Assembly: GCF_021227995.1 (NCBI RefSeq)
Contig: NZ_CP089301.1
Span: 248,001 to 312,000, forward strand
Origin: Novosphingobium kaempferiae
GTDB taxonomy: Bacteria; Pseudomonadota; Alphaproteobacteria; Sphingomonadales; Sphingomonadaceae
Length of the DNA stretch: 64,000 nucleotides
Direction: 5' to 3'
How positions within the stretch are numbered: position 1 is the first letter of the stretch; each line of letters begins with the position of its first letter. This document shows, piece by piece, positions 52,838 through 61,712 of the stretch. The notes beneath the pieces were generated by a model, which made no database searches, had not been told where the DNA came from, and saw only the letters and a list, made by a program, of their open reading frames with translations. The translations under genes and the position numbers were made by a program.

Positions 52838-53863
52838 TCACCCCTTCTTGAGATGACGGCGACCGAGCAGTTCGGCGATCTGCACCGCGTTCAGCGCCGC
52901 GCCCTTGCGCAGGTTGTCGGAAACGCACCACAGCGCCAGGCCGTTCTCGACGGTCGAGTCCTCGCGCACGCGGCTCACGTAAGTGGCACCGTCGCCCACA
53001 GCCTCGATCGGGGTGACGTATCCGCCGTCCTCGCGCTTGTCGACGAGCATCACGCCCGGTGCTTCGCGCAGGATGTCCTGCGCTTCTTCGGCGCTGATCT
53101 CTTCCTCGAACTCGATGTTGAGCGCTTCGGAGTGGCCGACGAAGACCGGCACCCGCACGCAGGTTGCCTGCACCTTGATCTTCGGGTCGAGGATCTTCTT
53201 GGTCTCGACCACCATCTTCCACTCTTCCTTGGTGGAACCGTCGTCGAGGAACACGTCGATGTGCGGGATCACGTTGAAGGCGATCTGCTTGGTGAACTTG
53301 CGCGGCTCCACCGCATCGCCGACGAAGATCGCACGGCTCTGCTCGAACAGTTCGTCCATGCCGTCCTTGCCCGCGCCGGAGACCGACTGGTAGGTCGAGA
53401 CGACCACGCGCTTGATCTTCGCCTTGTCGTGCAAGGGCTTGAGCGCAACGACCATCTGCGCGGTCGAGCAGTTGGGATTGGCGATGATGTTGCGCGCGGT
53501 GTAGCCGTCGATCGCATCGGGGTTCACCTCGGGCACGACCAGCGGCACATCCGGGTCCATGCGATAGAGCGAGGAATTGTCGATCACCACGCAGCCCTGC
53601 GACGCTGCCTTGGGCGCATAGACCTTGGTCGCGGCCGAACCGGCAGCAAAGAGCGCGATGTCCCAGCCGGTGAAGTCGAAATGCTCCAGGTTCTTCACCT
53701 TGAGCATGCGGCCGGTCTCGCCATACTCGATCTCGATGCCGGTCGAACGCGAAGAGGCGACCGCCGCGATCTCATCCGCCGGGAATTCACGCTCCGCGAG
53801 AATGTTGAGCATTTCGCGGCCGACATTCCCCGTCGCACCGACGACGACAACCCGGTAACCCAT
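52838..53863 (-). CDS. asd: Aspartate-semialdehyde dehydrogenase
   Basis: Reduces aspartyl phosphate to aspartate semialdehyde, the branch to lysine, diaminopimelate, methionine and threonine. 341 residues. NADP-binding VVGATGNVGREML at residues 8-20, catalytic Cys 132 in ANPNCSTAQ and the later His in VPVFVGHSEA block. The start at 53863 (MGYRVVVVGATG) is the family's; the longer frame from 53917 adds a non-conserved stretch. No partner gene of the pathway is adjacent except thrB elsewhere in the window. Confidence 0.97.
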   Translation of the reverse strand: MGYRVVVVGATGNVGREMLNILAEREFPADEIAAVASSRSTGIEIEYGETGRMLKVKNLEHFDFTGWDIALFAAGSAATKVYAPKAASQGCVVIDNSSLYRMDPDVPLVVPEVNPDAIDGYTARNIIANPNCSTAQMVVALKPLHDKAKIKRVVVSTYQSVSGAGKDGMDELFEQSRAIFVGDAVEPRKFTKQIAFNVIPHIDVFLDDGSTKEEWKMVVETKKILDPKIKVQATCVRVPVFVGHSEALNIEFEEEISAEEAQDILREAPGVMLVDKREDGGYVTPIEAVGDGATYVSRVREDSTVENGLALWCVSDNLRKGAALNAVQIAELLGRRHLKKG

Positions 53864-53926
53864 GGCAAGATCCTTTCGCGCAGCCTGGACGGGCGCGAAG
53901 TAGTCGTCCGGCAGCACAAGGGCAAG

Positions 53927-55300
53927 TCAGGCCGCCGCAGAAACCTCGGAAGTCGACACGGTTCGCCGCACGAAGGGTTGCCGCTTCCAGTAGGTCAGCG
54001 AACGCCACACCCATTCCAGCGGCCCGCTGAGGTAGAAGCGCAGCCAGATGTTGGCGAGGACCAGCATCACGATGTCGATCACGGTCGCGGCCAACGCCAG
54101 TTCCGCCCAGCCAAACCGGTTCCACAGGCCAAGGCCCCAGGGCGCGAAGACGAACCACAAGGTGGCGATGCTGGTCAGGATATAGATCGAGAATGCCGTG
54201 CGCCCGACCGCCTTGAAGGGAGACAGCAGCCCTCGCCCGACGCCGCTCTTCATGAGCAGGTTAATGAGCCCGACATGCCCCAGCGTGACGGCGAGCCGCG
54301 CGAACTCCCCGGTGATCCAGCCCGAGTGCGGTGCCAGCGTGAAGCGGAAGATCTGCGTCACATCCCACGCTCTGAGCCCGCAGCCCACGGCATAGGCGGC
54401 GATAGCGAGCGCTGCGTAGAAACCCGCCGAGCGTTCGCCCTGAATGACGCCCCACTTGAACAGCGCCATGCCGATGAACATGCCGCAGACTGCCTCCAGC
54501 ACGCTGAAGAACGTACCGTTGCCGTCACCGAAGACCTTGTTCCAGACGAACCAGGAATAGAGGACGTACTGATGCGGCCAGCCGTCGCGCGCCTTGCGCT
54601 CGGCATCGATCATCGCCTGTGCCTTGGGACTGGGCGGCTTGGCGAGATTGAGCGACGCGCGCTTCTCCTGCCATTTCTCCAGCGTCTTCTTGTCCTCGGC
54701 GGACAGTTTCGCGCCGGACGCCTGCTTGCGTTCGAGCACTTCTGCCTGATGGATCTTGCCGACACGTTCGTTGTACCCGACCACACCGCCACCGCCCGGC
54801 CAGCCGATGGCGGATATGGCTGCGAAGGCCAGCCCCATGGCGAGCAGAGCCTTGGGCGGTGCCTTGCGGAACGGGAACAGCAGCAAGGCCGCCAGACCAT
54901 ACGTAAGCAGGATATCGCCGATCCAGGCGATGACGAAGATGTCGAGCAGGCCGAACAGCATGAGCAGGAGGTTGCGGCGATAGTAGAGGTCGGCGACAAC
55001 CACCGGATCGTCCGGCTTCATGGCCTTCGCAGTGAAGACCATCACGCCCGCGCCGAACAGCATCTCGAACAGTCCGCGCTGCGTGCCTTCCCAGAAGATC
55101 TGGATGGTCGCCCATGTGACCTGATCGGCGGCGCTCCATGAAAGGCGGCGGATGTCGTTCATCCAGGCCGTGACATTGGTGCCCATGAAAGGGATGTTCA
55201 TGTAGAGGATGCCGAGAATGGCAATCCCCCGCGTGACGTCGATGACGTCGATACGCGCACGCCCCCTCACCGGGCCGAAATCTGCGGCTTCGCCCACCAT
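53927..55300 (-). CDS. DUF418 family polytopic membrane protein
   Basis: A 457-residue membrane protein with about nine hydrophobic helices. The N-terminus RIDVIDVTRGIAILGILYMN and the C-terminal DUF418 region (ending near LEWVWRSLTYWKRQPFVR) are characteristic of the YeiB family, possibly acyltransferase- or transport-like in fold, of unknown role. A charged cytoplasmic insert (~residues 195-235, rich in Lys and Ala) lies in the middle. The start at 55300 was chosen for the membrane entry; an ATG at 55384 is less likely. Followed by asd 64 bases away. Confidence 0.85.
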   Translation of the reverse strand: MVGEAADFGPVRGRARIDVIDVTRGIAILGILYMNIPFMGTNVTAWMNDIRRLSWSAADQVTWATIQIFWEGTQRGLFEMLFGAGVMVFTAKAMKPDDPVVVADLYYRRNLLLMLFGLLDIFVIAWIGDILLTYGLAALLLFPFRKAPPKALLAMGLAFAAISAIGWPGGGGVVGYNERVGKIHQAEVLERKQASGAKLSAEDKKTLEKWQEKRASLNLAKPPSPKAQAMIDAERKARDGWPHQYVLYSWFVWNKVFGDGNGTFFSVLEAVCGMFIGMALFKWGVIQGERSAGFYAALAIAAYAVGCGLRAWDVTQIFRFTLAPHSGWITGEFARLAVTLGHVGLINLLMKSGVGRGLLSPFKAVGRTAFSIYILTSIATLWFVFAPWGLGLWNRFGWAELALAATVIDIVMLVLANIWLRFYLSGPLEWVWRSLTYWKRQPFVRRTVSTSEVSAAA

Positions 55301-55509
55301 AGCTGCCCCACCGATATTTATCGCTGGAGTGTAAGTGTGCGCCGGACACCGGTCAATCGGACGAAAAACACCAACCGATGACAAATGCTGCCAGATTGGA
55401 TGTGGAACTATTCAGAGTTCTGGAAACAGGTCCATTTGGGCCGTCTTAAACCATTCTGAATGTTGGACGCGATGTCGCCGGAGCAATCAGAACGAGAGCG
55501 TATATAACA

Positions 55510-55543
55510 CAAAAATACGCCGTGCTCGACGAGCGACGGCGTA
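55510..55543 (-). terminator. Rho-independent terminator of lon
   Basis: On the minus strand ATACGCCGT plus CGCTCG pair with CGAGC plus ACGGCGTAT (one bulged base), then TTTTT. It lies 72 bases past the lon stop. Confidence 0.8.
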
Positions 55544-55574
55544 TCCGTGAAATCGAGCAAGCCGATAGACGTTC

Positions 55575-55612
55575 GTAGTCCCCCTCTCCCGCGTGCAGGA
55601 GAGGGGGACTAC
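55575..55612. repeat. 15-bp perfect hairpin beside the lon stop codon
   Basis: GTAGTCCCCCTCTCC (55575-55589) and its exact complement (55598-55612) around an 8-base loop. No T-run; looks like a small REP-type element or mRNA-stabilising hairpin two bases past the lon stop. Confidence 0.85.
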
Positions 55613-55614
55613 GT

Positions 55615-58101
55615 TCAGTGCGCGGTCGCGGCCGGTGACGGCTGATGCGGCTGCGGTGCCGCGGCCAGTTCGTCCGCCTCGGTCCATTCGATCGCGGTGA
55701 GCGGTTCGGTCAGTGCCTTGGCCAGCACCTCGTCGACGTGGCTGACGGGGATGATGTCGAGTCCCTGCTTCACGTTGTCGGGGATTTCCGCCAGATCCTT
55801 GCGGTTCTCCTCCGGGATCAGCACCGTGGTGATGCCGCCGCGCAGGGCCGCGAGCAGCTTTTCCTTGAGCCCTCCGATCGGCAGCACCCGGCCGCGCAGG
55901 GTGACTTCGCCGGTCATGGCGACGTCCTTGCGCACCGGATTGCCGGTCAGCGTTGACACGATCGACGTCACCATGCCGATGCCCGCCGAAGGACCATCCT
56001 TGGGCACCGCGCCTTCGGGCAGGTGGATGTGGATATCCTTCTTGTGGAACACGCTCGGCTTGATGCCATAGGCGGGCGAGCGGGCGCGCACGAAGCTGAA
56101 CGCGGTCGAGATCGACTCGTTCATCACGTCGCCCAGCTTGCCGGTCGCCTTGATCGCGCCCTTGCCGGGAACGGTCACGCTTTCGATCGTCAGCAGTTCG
56201 CCGCCCACTTCGGTCCAGGCGAGTCCGGTGACCGCACCGACCTGATGCTCTTCCTCGCCGACGCCGTGGCGGAACTTGCGCACGCCCGCGAACTCCGCGA
56301 GGTTTTCCGGCGTGATCGTGACCTGCTTGGCCTTGCCTTCGAGGATCTGACGCAGCGACTTGCGCGCCAGTCGCGCGACTTCACGCTCCAGCGTGCGCAC
56401 GCCTGCCTCACGGGTATAGTAGCGGATCAGATCGCGCAGGCCATCCTGGGTCAGCGTGAACTCACCCTTCTTGAGCCCGTGCGCCTCCACCTGCTTGCGG
56501 ATCAGGTGACGCTCGGCGATCTCGACCTTCTCGTCCTCGGTGTAACCTTCGAGGCGGATGATCTCCATGCGGTCGAGCAGCGGCTGCGGCAGGTTCAGGC
56601 TGTTCGCGGTGCAGACGAACATCACGTCCGACAGGTCGATGTCGAGTTCGAGGTAATGATCCTGGAACTTGGCGTTCTGCTCCGGATCAAGCACTTCGAG
56701 CAGCGCCGAGGCCGGATCGCCACGGAAGTCCTGACCAAGCTTGTCGATCTCGTCGAGCAGGAACAGCGGGTTGGACTTGCCCGCCTTGCGCAGGTTCGTG
56801 ACGATCTTGCCCGGCAGCGAGCCGATATAGGTACGGCGGTGACCGCGAATCTCGGCCTCGTCGCGCACGCCGCCCAGCGACTGGCGGATGAACTCACGCC
56901 CGGTCGCCTTGGCGATCGACTTGCCCAGCGAGGTCTTGCCGACGCCCGGAGGACCGACGAGGCACAGGATCGGCCCCTTCAGCTTGTTGGTGCGCGCCTG
57001 CACCGCCAGATACTCGACGATGCGGTCCTTGACCTTGTCGAGCGCGTAGTGATCGGCGTCGAGGATCTCCTGCGCCGACGAGATGTCGCGCTTGAGCTTG
57101 CTCTTCTTGCCCCACGGCAAGCCCAGCAGCACGTCGAGGTAGTTGCGGATGACGGTCGCCTCGGCGCTCATCGGCTGCATCGACTTGAGCTTCTTCAGCT
57201 CGGTGGTCGCCTTTTCCCTGGCTTCCTTGGAGAGCTTGGTCTTCTCGATCTTCTCGGCGAGCTCCTGAAGCTCGTTGCCCTCGTCACCCTCGCCGCCGCC
57301 GAGCTCCGACTGGATCGCCTTGAGCTGCTCGTTGAGGTAATACTCGCGCTGGGTCTTTTCCATCTGGCGCTTCACGCGCCCACGGATCTTGCGCTCGACC
57401 TGCAGGACGCCGAGTTCGCCTTCCATGAAGGAATAGACCATTTCCAGGCGCTTGAGCGGGTCGGCCTCGGACAGGACGGCCTGCTTGTCGGACACCTTGG
57501 CCGACAGCTGCGCTGCAACCGTGTCCGCCAGCTTAGCCGCGTCCTCGATGTCGCCGAGCTGTTCGCCCGCGTCCTGGCTCAGCTTCTTGTTGAGCTTGGC
57601 GTATTCGTTGAACTGGTCGACGACGGTGCGCATCATCGCCGCAACTTCGGTGCCTTCGGCCTCGGTCGGCTCGATCAGCTCGACACCGGCGACCAGCATC
57701 TCGCCCTCTTCCGTCGTCTCGGAGCGCAGCGTCTCCAGACGGGCGCGGTCCTGGCCCTCGACCAACACGCGCACGGTGCCATCCGGCAGCTTGAGCAGCT
57801 GGAGAACACTGGCGACCACGCCGGTGTCGTAGAGATCGTCGCGATCCGGGTCGTCGCAGCCGGGATCGAGCTGCGCGAGCAGGAAGATGTCCTTGTCGCC
57901 GGCCATCGCGGCTTCGAGCGCGGCCACGGATTTCTCACGGCCAACGAAGAGGGGCACGACCATGCCCGGGAAGACGACGATGTCACGCAGCGGCAGAAGC
58001 GGAAGCAGGTTCAAAGCAGTATCCAGTTCATCACGCGCGGAAGAACGCCTTGCGGCCCTCCCCCGGCTATCGCGCAGAATATGGGGTCTTTGCGCCGCCA
58101 T
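55615..58101 (-). CDS. lon: ATP-dependent protease Lon
   Basis: Homo-hexameric AAA+ protease removing damaged and regulatory proteins. 828 residues. Lon substrate domain ([20 protein letters not shown]), coiled-coil linker (around 210-270), AAA module with [14 protein letters not shown] near residue 385 and the proteolytic domain with the catalytic Ser in [10 protein letters not shown] and Lys in [17 protein letters not shown]. The start at 58101 adds about 28 residues before the conserved core (ending ARDELDTAL); an internal start is possible. A terminator follows. Cytoplasmic. Confidence 0.96.
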   Translation of the reverse strand: MAAQRPHILRDSRGRAARRSSARDELDTALNLLPLLPLRDIVVFPGMVVPLFVGREKSVAALEAAMAGDKDIFLLAQLDPGCDDPDRDDLYDTGVVASVLQLLKLPDGTVRVLVEGQDRARLETLRSETTEEGEMLVAGVELIEPTEAEGTEVAAMMRTVVDQFNEYAKLNKKLSQDAGEQLGDIEDAAKLADTVAAQLSAKVSDKQAVLSEADPLKRLEMVYSFMEGELGVLQVERKIRGRVKRQMEKTQREYYLNEQLKAIQSELGGGEGDEGNELQELAEKIEKTKLSKEAREKATTELKKLKSMQPMSAEATVIRNYLDVLLGLPWGKKSKLKRDISSAQEILDADHYALDKVKDRIVEYLAVQARTNKLKGPILCLVGPPGVGKTSLGKSIAKATGREFIRQSLGGVRDEAEIRGHRRTYIGSLPGKIVTNLRKAGKSNPLFLLDEIDKLGQDFRGDPASALLEVLDPEQNAKFQDHYLELDIDLSDVMFVCTANSLNLPQPLLDRMEIIRLEGYTEDEKVEIAERHLIRKQVEAHGLKKGEFTLTQDGLRDLIRYYTREAGVRTLEREVARLARKSLRQILEGKAKQVTITPENLAEFAGVRKFRHGVGEEEHQVGAVTGLAWTEVGGELLTIESVTVPGKGAIKATGKLGDVMNESISTAFSFVRARSPAYGIKPSVFHKKDIHIHLPEGAVPKDGPSAGIGMVTSIVSTLTGNPVRKDVAMTGEVTLRGRVLPIGGLKEKLLAALRGGITTVLIPEENRKDLAEIPDNVKQGLDIIPVSHVDEVLAKALTEPLTAIEWTEADELAAAPQPHQPSPAATAH

Positions 58102-58325
58102 GCAATCTTTTGTAGGTGAAAGGCCGTGGAAACCGGGCCGTTCGCTACTGGTATCTACGCCCCGAAACGGGACCAGGCATCAAGAGCCGGGTCCGAATCC
58201 GAGTGAATTTTCCGACGGGTATGGACCCATTGCTCGCGAGAGCCATGCACGGCCCCCATGCAAGCTCGAGGCGAGCGCGCGACGCAATGCCGCGAAACGC
58301 CCGCCCCGAAATTTTCCGAGCGTTC

Positions 58326-58661
58326 TCAGAATGGCAGCTTGAAGCCCGGCGGCAGGCCCATGCCCTGCTGCGCCTTGGCGAGCTCCTCGTTGGCGACCGA
58401 GTCCGCCTTCACGCGCGCGTCGTTGTAGGCGGCGGCGATCAGATCCTCGAGGATCGGCTTTTCGCTGGCGACCATCAGGCTGTCGTCGATCGCCACGCCG
58501 ATCACGCGGCCCTTGGCCGAGCAGCGGATCTTGACGAGACCGCCGCCCGAAAGACCCTCGACCTCGAGCTGGTCGAGTTTGCCCTGGGTTTCGTTCATCT
58601 GCTTCTGGATGGTCTCGGCGGCCTGCTGGGCAGCCTGGATCATCTCTTCCATCGACTTCAT
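58326..58661 (-). CDS. YbaB/EbfC nucleoid-associated protein
   Basis: A 111-residue DNA-binding dimer of the YbaB family that coats or bends DNA. The MKSMEEMIQAAQQAAETIQK helix, SGGGLVKIRCSAKGRVIGV strands and the C-terminal PPGFKLPF are family features. The start at 58661, one base after the dnaX stop, is preferred over an in-frame ATG at 58691 inside dnaX. The dnaX-ybaB(-recR) order is widely conserved; recR is not present here since intergenic sequence and lon follow. Confidence 0.94.
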   Translation of the reverse strand: MKSMEEMIQAAQQAAETIQKQMNETQGKLDQLEVEGLSGGGLVKIRCSAKGRVIGVAIDDSLMVASEKPILEDLIAAAYNDARVKADSVANEELAKAQQGMGLPPGFKLPF

Positions 58662-58662
58662 C

Positions 58663-60561
58663 TCAACGTCTCCAATTGCGACCGCCGCCACCGATGGCGG
58701 CCTGACGGTCCTCCTGAATCAATTCGGCGCCGGGGAACGCGGCCAGCGTCGCCTCGACGAGCGGCGAGGTGCGCAGCGCATCGGCGTCGGCAGCCTTCTT
58801 CACCTCATGGACCTCGACGAGCGTGGGCGCGCCTTCGGCCGAGACCTTCTCCACCTGCCAGCGTTCGCCGGTAGCCGCCTGAAGCCCGCCGCGCAGTACG
58901 CCGACGATATCCTCGTTGAAGCCGGGCGGCTGGGTATAGCGCAGGATTCCCGGGGCAAGCTCCACCACGCGCACCTGCATCCGCATGGTGTTGGCCGCCG
59001 ACATCTCGCCCGCATGCTCGACATCGTCGACCAGTGCTTCCCAGCGCGGGGAAACCGCTGCCGGAGCCGAAGCCGCCGGACCGGAAGGCGCAGCCCCGCC
59101 GTCCTGCACGACCGGAGCCGCAGGCGCGCGCGCGGCGATCTCCTCCAGCTTGCGCACCAGCGCGCCGGGATCGGGCATGTCGGTCGCGTGCATGATCCGC
59201 AGCAGCGCCATCTGCGCCGCAACCAGCGGATCGGGCGCGGACTTCACTTCGTCATGCCCCTTGAGCAGCAGTTGCCAGAGGCGATGGATCTGGCCGGCGC
59301 GCAGCGCCTTGGCCCAGCCCTCGATCGCCTCGCGCTCCTCGGTCGAGTGCGCCTCGGCGCTGCCGCTGACTTGCGCCACGGCGACCCGGTGCGTCAGTTC
59401 CATCAGCCCGCGCATCAGCGCGATCGGCTCGACGCCGAGCGCGAACTGGTGCGCCACCAGATCGAGCAGTTCGCCACCCTTGCCGTCGAGGATCGCGGCG
59501 ATGAGCTTCCTCTGCACGCTCTTGTCCGAAAGGCCGAGCATGTCGCGCACCTTGTCGGCGCGGACCTGGCCTTCGCCGTCCAGATCGGCATGGGCGATAG
59601 CCTGGTCGAGGATCGACAGGCCGTCACGCACCGAGCCCTCGGCAGCCGCGGCGACCATGGCGAGCGCCTCGGCCTCGGCCTCGACGCCTTCCTTGGCGCA
59701 GACATTGGCGAAGTGCCCCGCCAGCATCGGGGCGGGAATGCGCCGCAAGTCGAAGCGCTGGCAGCGCGACAGCACCGTCACCGGCAGCTTGTCGACTTCG
59801 GTCGTCGCGAAGAGGAACTTCACATGCGCCGGGGGCTCCTCAAGCGTCTTGAGCAGCGCGTTGAAGGCGTTGCGCGAGAGCATGTGGACTTCGTCGATGA
59901 TGTAGATCTTGTAACGCGCAGAGACGGCGGCATAGCGCACGGCCTCGATGATCTCGCGCACGTCGTCGACGCCGGTGTGGCTGGCGGCATCCATCTCGAT
60001 CACATCGATGTGGCGCCCTTCGGCGATGGCGATGCAGGGCTCGCACTTGCCGCAAGGGTCGATCGTCGGACCGCCCTGCCCGTCGGGGCCAATGCAGTTC
60101 AGGGCCTTGGCAATGAGGCGCGCAGTCGAGGTCTTGCCGACACCGCGCACGCCGGTCATCAGGAAGGCATGCGCCAGCCGGTCGCGCTTGATCGCATTGG
60201 CGAGGGTCTGCACCATCGCCTCCTGCCCGATCAGTTCGGCGAAAGTCTGTGGGCGATACTTGCGCGCGAGTACCCGGTAGGGCTGCGCGGGAGCGCCGGA
60301 CGGAGCCTTGGCTGCGGGGGCTTCGAAAGGCTCGGCCTGAGCGGGGACGGGAGCGGGTTTGGGCGCTTCGGCGAACATCGCCGCCTGCCCGGCGGCTTCG
60401 AGTTCCGCGGCGCTCGGCTTCGGCTCCGGCGCAGGCTCGGGATCGCCGAACATCGACTGCTGCCCCGCCGCCTCCAGTTCGGCGGCGTCGGGCGCATCGT
60501 CGTCCCGGTCATCGTCATCCCAGGGGGGCGTGTCGCCGAACATGTCGCGTGAATCGTCCAT
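58663..60561 (-). CDS. dnaX: DNA polymerase III subunit gamma/tau with N-terminal extension
   Basis: Clamp-loader ATPase of the replisome, 632 residues. AAA core starts near residue 97 (YRVLARKYRPQTFAELIGQ) with Walker A GVRGVGKTSTARLI (137-150), the four-Cys zinc module in DPCGKCEPC and DEVHML. A linker and domain V follow. Unusual is the ~95-residue acidic extension before the core with a duplicated 13-residue segment (26-38 and 51-63, AAELEAAGQ plus QSMF or AAMF). Whether a frameshifted gamma form is made cannot be judged. SRP RNA lies upstream and ybaB directly downstream. Confidence 0.95.
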   Translation of the reverse strand: MDDSRDMFGDTPPWDDDDRDDDAPDAAELEAAGQQSMFGDPEPAPEPKPSAAELEAAGQAAMFAEAPKPAPVPAQAEPFEAPAAKAPSGAPAQPYRVLARKYRPQTFAELIGQEAMVQTLANAIKRDRLAHAFLMTGVRGVGKTSTARLIAKALNCIGPDGQGGPTIDPCGKCEPCIAIAEGRHIDVIEMDAASHTGVDDVREIIEAVRYAAVSARYKIYIIDEVHMLSRNAFNALLKTLEEPPAHVKFLFATTEVDKLPVTVLSRCQRFDLRRIPAPMLAGHFANVCAKEGVEAEAEALAMVAAAAEGSVRDGLSILDQAIAHADLDGEGQVRADKVRDMLGLSDKSVQRKLIAAILDGKGGELLDLVAHQFALGVEPIALMRGLMELTHRVAVAQVSGSAEAHSTEEREAIEGWAKALRAGQIHRLWQLLLKGHDEVKSAPDPLVAAQMALLRIMHATDMPDPGALVRKLEEIAARAPAAPVVQDGGAAPSGPAASAPAAVSPRWEALVDDVEHAGEMSAANTMRMQVRVVELAPGILRYTQPPGFNEDIVGVLRGGLQAATGERWQVEKVSAEGAPTLVEVHEVKKAADADALRTSPLVEATLAAFPGAELIQEDRQAAIGGGGRNWRR

Positions 60562-60669
60562 CGTCGCGCAAACTAGGGACTGGCGGCCCGGATGTCAGGG
60601 GGAAAGCGCCATGTTCCACAGCCTTCGCGCCGCGATGAGCACAAAGGCATGCATATTCAGCGATGTGAA

Positions 60670-60768
60670 GAAATGAAGGAGCCGAACGACCCGCCGCAAC
60701 CCGTTGTGGCTGCTTCCTTCCGGACCTGACCAAGTTGGCGGACGCAAGCGCCCGTCCGACTCCCGGAG
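60670..60768 (-). ncRNA. ffs: Bacterial small signal recognition particle RNA (4.5S)
   Basis: On the minus strand the invariant SRP domain IV core TCAGGTCCGGAAGGAAGCAG is present, with the internal-loop and GGAA tetraloop, flanked by complementary arms (GTCGGACGGGC near the 5' end and GGGTCGTTCGGC near the 3' end). It pairs with Ffh to target nascent membrane proteins. End points are estimated from where pairing stops, to about 5 bases. The gene lies just upstream of dnaX in the same orientation, a common proteobacterial layout. Confidence 0.93.
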
Positions 60769-60803
60769 CGCCCTATGGCGAGGGTTTCACCGGAATGCAA
60801 GCG

Positions 60804-61073
60804 TCAGGCGTAATGGAACCGGCATTGCGCGATTTCGAGCCGCTGCTCGGCACCGGTGCCCGCGACACGATAGACCAGCCGATCCGCCTGATTGATCCGC
60901 CGGGACCACCAGCCCTGCAATTCGCCCTTGAGCGGCTCGGGCTTGCCGGTGCCCTTGAACGGAGTGTGCCGACATTGCTCGACCAGCGCGTTTAGGCGCT
61001 CCAGCGTCGCGCGATCGTTCGCTACCCAATGTTGATAATCTTCCCAGGCGCGGGAAGCGAAGACGATCTTCAT
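60804..61073 (-). CDS. yoeB: YoeB-family mRNA interferase toxin
   Basis: An 89-residue ribosome-dependent endoribonuclease. The catalytic set of E. coli YoeB is visible: Glu 46 (GKPEPLKG), Arg 65 (DRLVYRV) and the C-terminal His 87-Tyr 88 (CRFHYA). Begins MKIVFASRAWEDYQHW, a normal Txe/YoeB start. The gene follows its antitoxin after 7 bases. Confidence 0.95.
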   Translation of the reverse strand: MKIVFASRAWEDYQHWVANDRATLERLNALVEQCRHTPFKGTGKPEPLKGELQGWWSRRINQADRLVYRVAGTGAEQRLEIAQCRFHYA

Positions 61074-61080
61074 GCGCGCC

Positions 61081-61335
61081 TCAGGGCTGGACGAGATCGT
61101 GTTCCTCGCCCTCGCCCATATCGAATTCCCGAACAGCGTCGCGGAGCCGCTGCGAGTTCGCGGGCGTGGAAAGCAGATGCATGGTTTCGGCCATGGCGTT
61201 CCAGTCGGACAGGGAAACCATCACGACCGCTTCCGCCTTCTGGCGCGTGACGATCACGGGCGAACGATCGTCCACCACATGATCCATCAGCGCCTTGAAA
61301 TTGGCGCGCGCTTCGGAGAACGAGAGCACATCCAT
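61081..61335 (-). CDS. yefM: YefM-family antitoxin
   Basis: An 84-residue antitoxin with the Phd/YefM fold (SFSEARANFKALMDHVVDDR, PVIVTRQKAEAVVMVSLSDW) and an acidic C-terminal toxin-binding tail (FDMGEGEEHDLVQ). Dimeric DNA-binding repressor of its own operon; the paired TGTACA operator is 11-28 bases upstream of the ATG. Confidence 0.94.
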   Translation of the reverse strand: MDVLSFSEARANFKALMDHVVDDRSPVIVTRQKAEAVVMVSLSDWNAMAETMHLLSTPANSQRLRDAVREFDMGEGEEHDLVQP

Positions 61336-61345
61336 GCGACGAATA

Positions 61346-61363
61346 TGTACATAAATCTGTACA
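61346..61363. promoter_or_regulatory. Paired TGTACA operator of yefM-yoeB
   Basis: Two perfect TGTACA hexamers (61346-61351 and 61358-61363), centre-to-centre 12 bases, directly in front of the yefM start. As I recall, the E. coli yefM-yoeB operator uses the same hexamer core with 12-base spacing. Confidence 0.8.
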
Positions 61364-61388
61364 ACGTCAAGACGTGCTCAAAACTGTC

Positions 61389-61667
61389 TTACCGGAAGTT
61401 GTCGGCATAAGCCTGAATCTTGAGGCGGCGCGGCGGGGTGGCGTGAACTTCAGCCTCGATGCCGTACTTGTCGGCATAGGCCTTCGCCTCGTCCACAGTC
61501 GGGAAGCGCAGGATCACCTGCTGCTGCGTGTCGCCCGAACCGGCCCAGCCCATCAGCGGATCAGGCTTCTTCGCCTCTGCGGGCGCAAATTCGAGGGTCC
61601 ACAGGTCGAGAAGCGCCTTGCCGGACTGCATGGCGTTCTTCGGGCGTTGATAAATGCGTGCACTCAT
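61389..61667 (-). CDS. NDUFS4-like respiratory complex I accessory subunit
   Basis: A 92-residue member of the ETC complex I subunit family (bacterial counterpart of mitochondrial NDUFS4). MSARIYQRPKNAMQSGKALL, WTLEFAPAEAKKPDPLMGW and the C-terminal RRLKIQAYADNFR are family blocks. In mitochondria it stabilises the N-module; in alphaproteobacteria it is a supernumerary subunit. It is encoded away from nuo genes, as usual. Between it and yefM lies only the TA operator. Confidence 0.93.
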   Translation of the reverse strand: MSARIYQRPKNAMQSGKALLDLWTLEFAPAEAKKPDPLMGWAGSGDTQQQVILRFPTVDEAKAYADKYGIEAEVHATPPRRLKIQAYADNFR

Positions 61668-61712
61668 GAGCCAGCGCTTTGCCCCCGAATCGAGCCCGAA
61701 AGCAAGCGCGAA

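Larger units (their letters stand above)
55301..55614. other. Spacer between the DUF418 gene and lon
   Basis: A 314-base gap without a gene. It contains a lon terminator (55510-55543), a 15-bp hairpin next to the lon stop (55575-55612) and, near 55449-55459, the short palindrome CATTC-T-GAATG. The promoter of the DUF418 gene must lie between about 55300 and 55500; I see no clear boxes. Confidence 0.7.

Noticed and set aside
58102..58325. Heat-shock promoter for lon (CTTGATG with GC-rich -10)
   Set aside because: CTTGA is present about 75 bases upstream of lon, but nothing like CCATAT stands at the right spacing.
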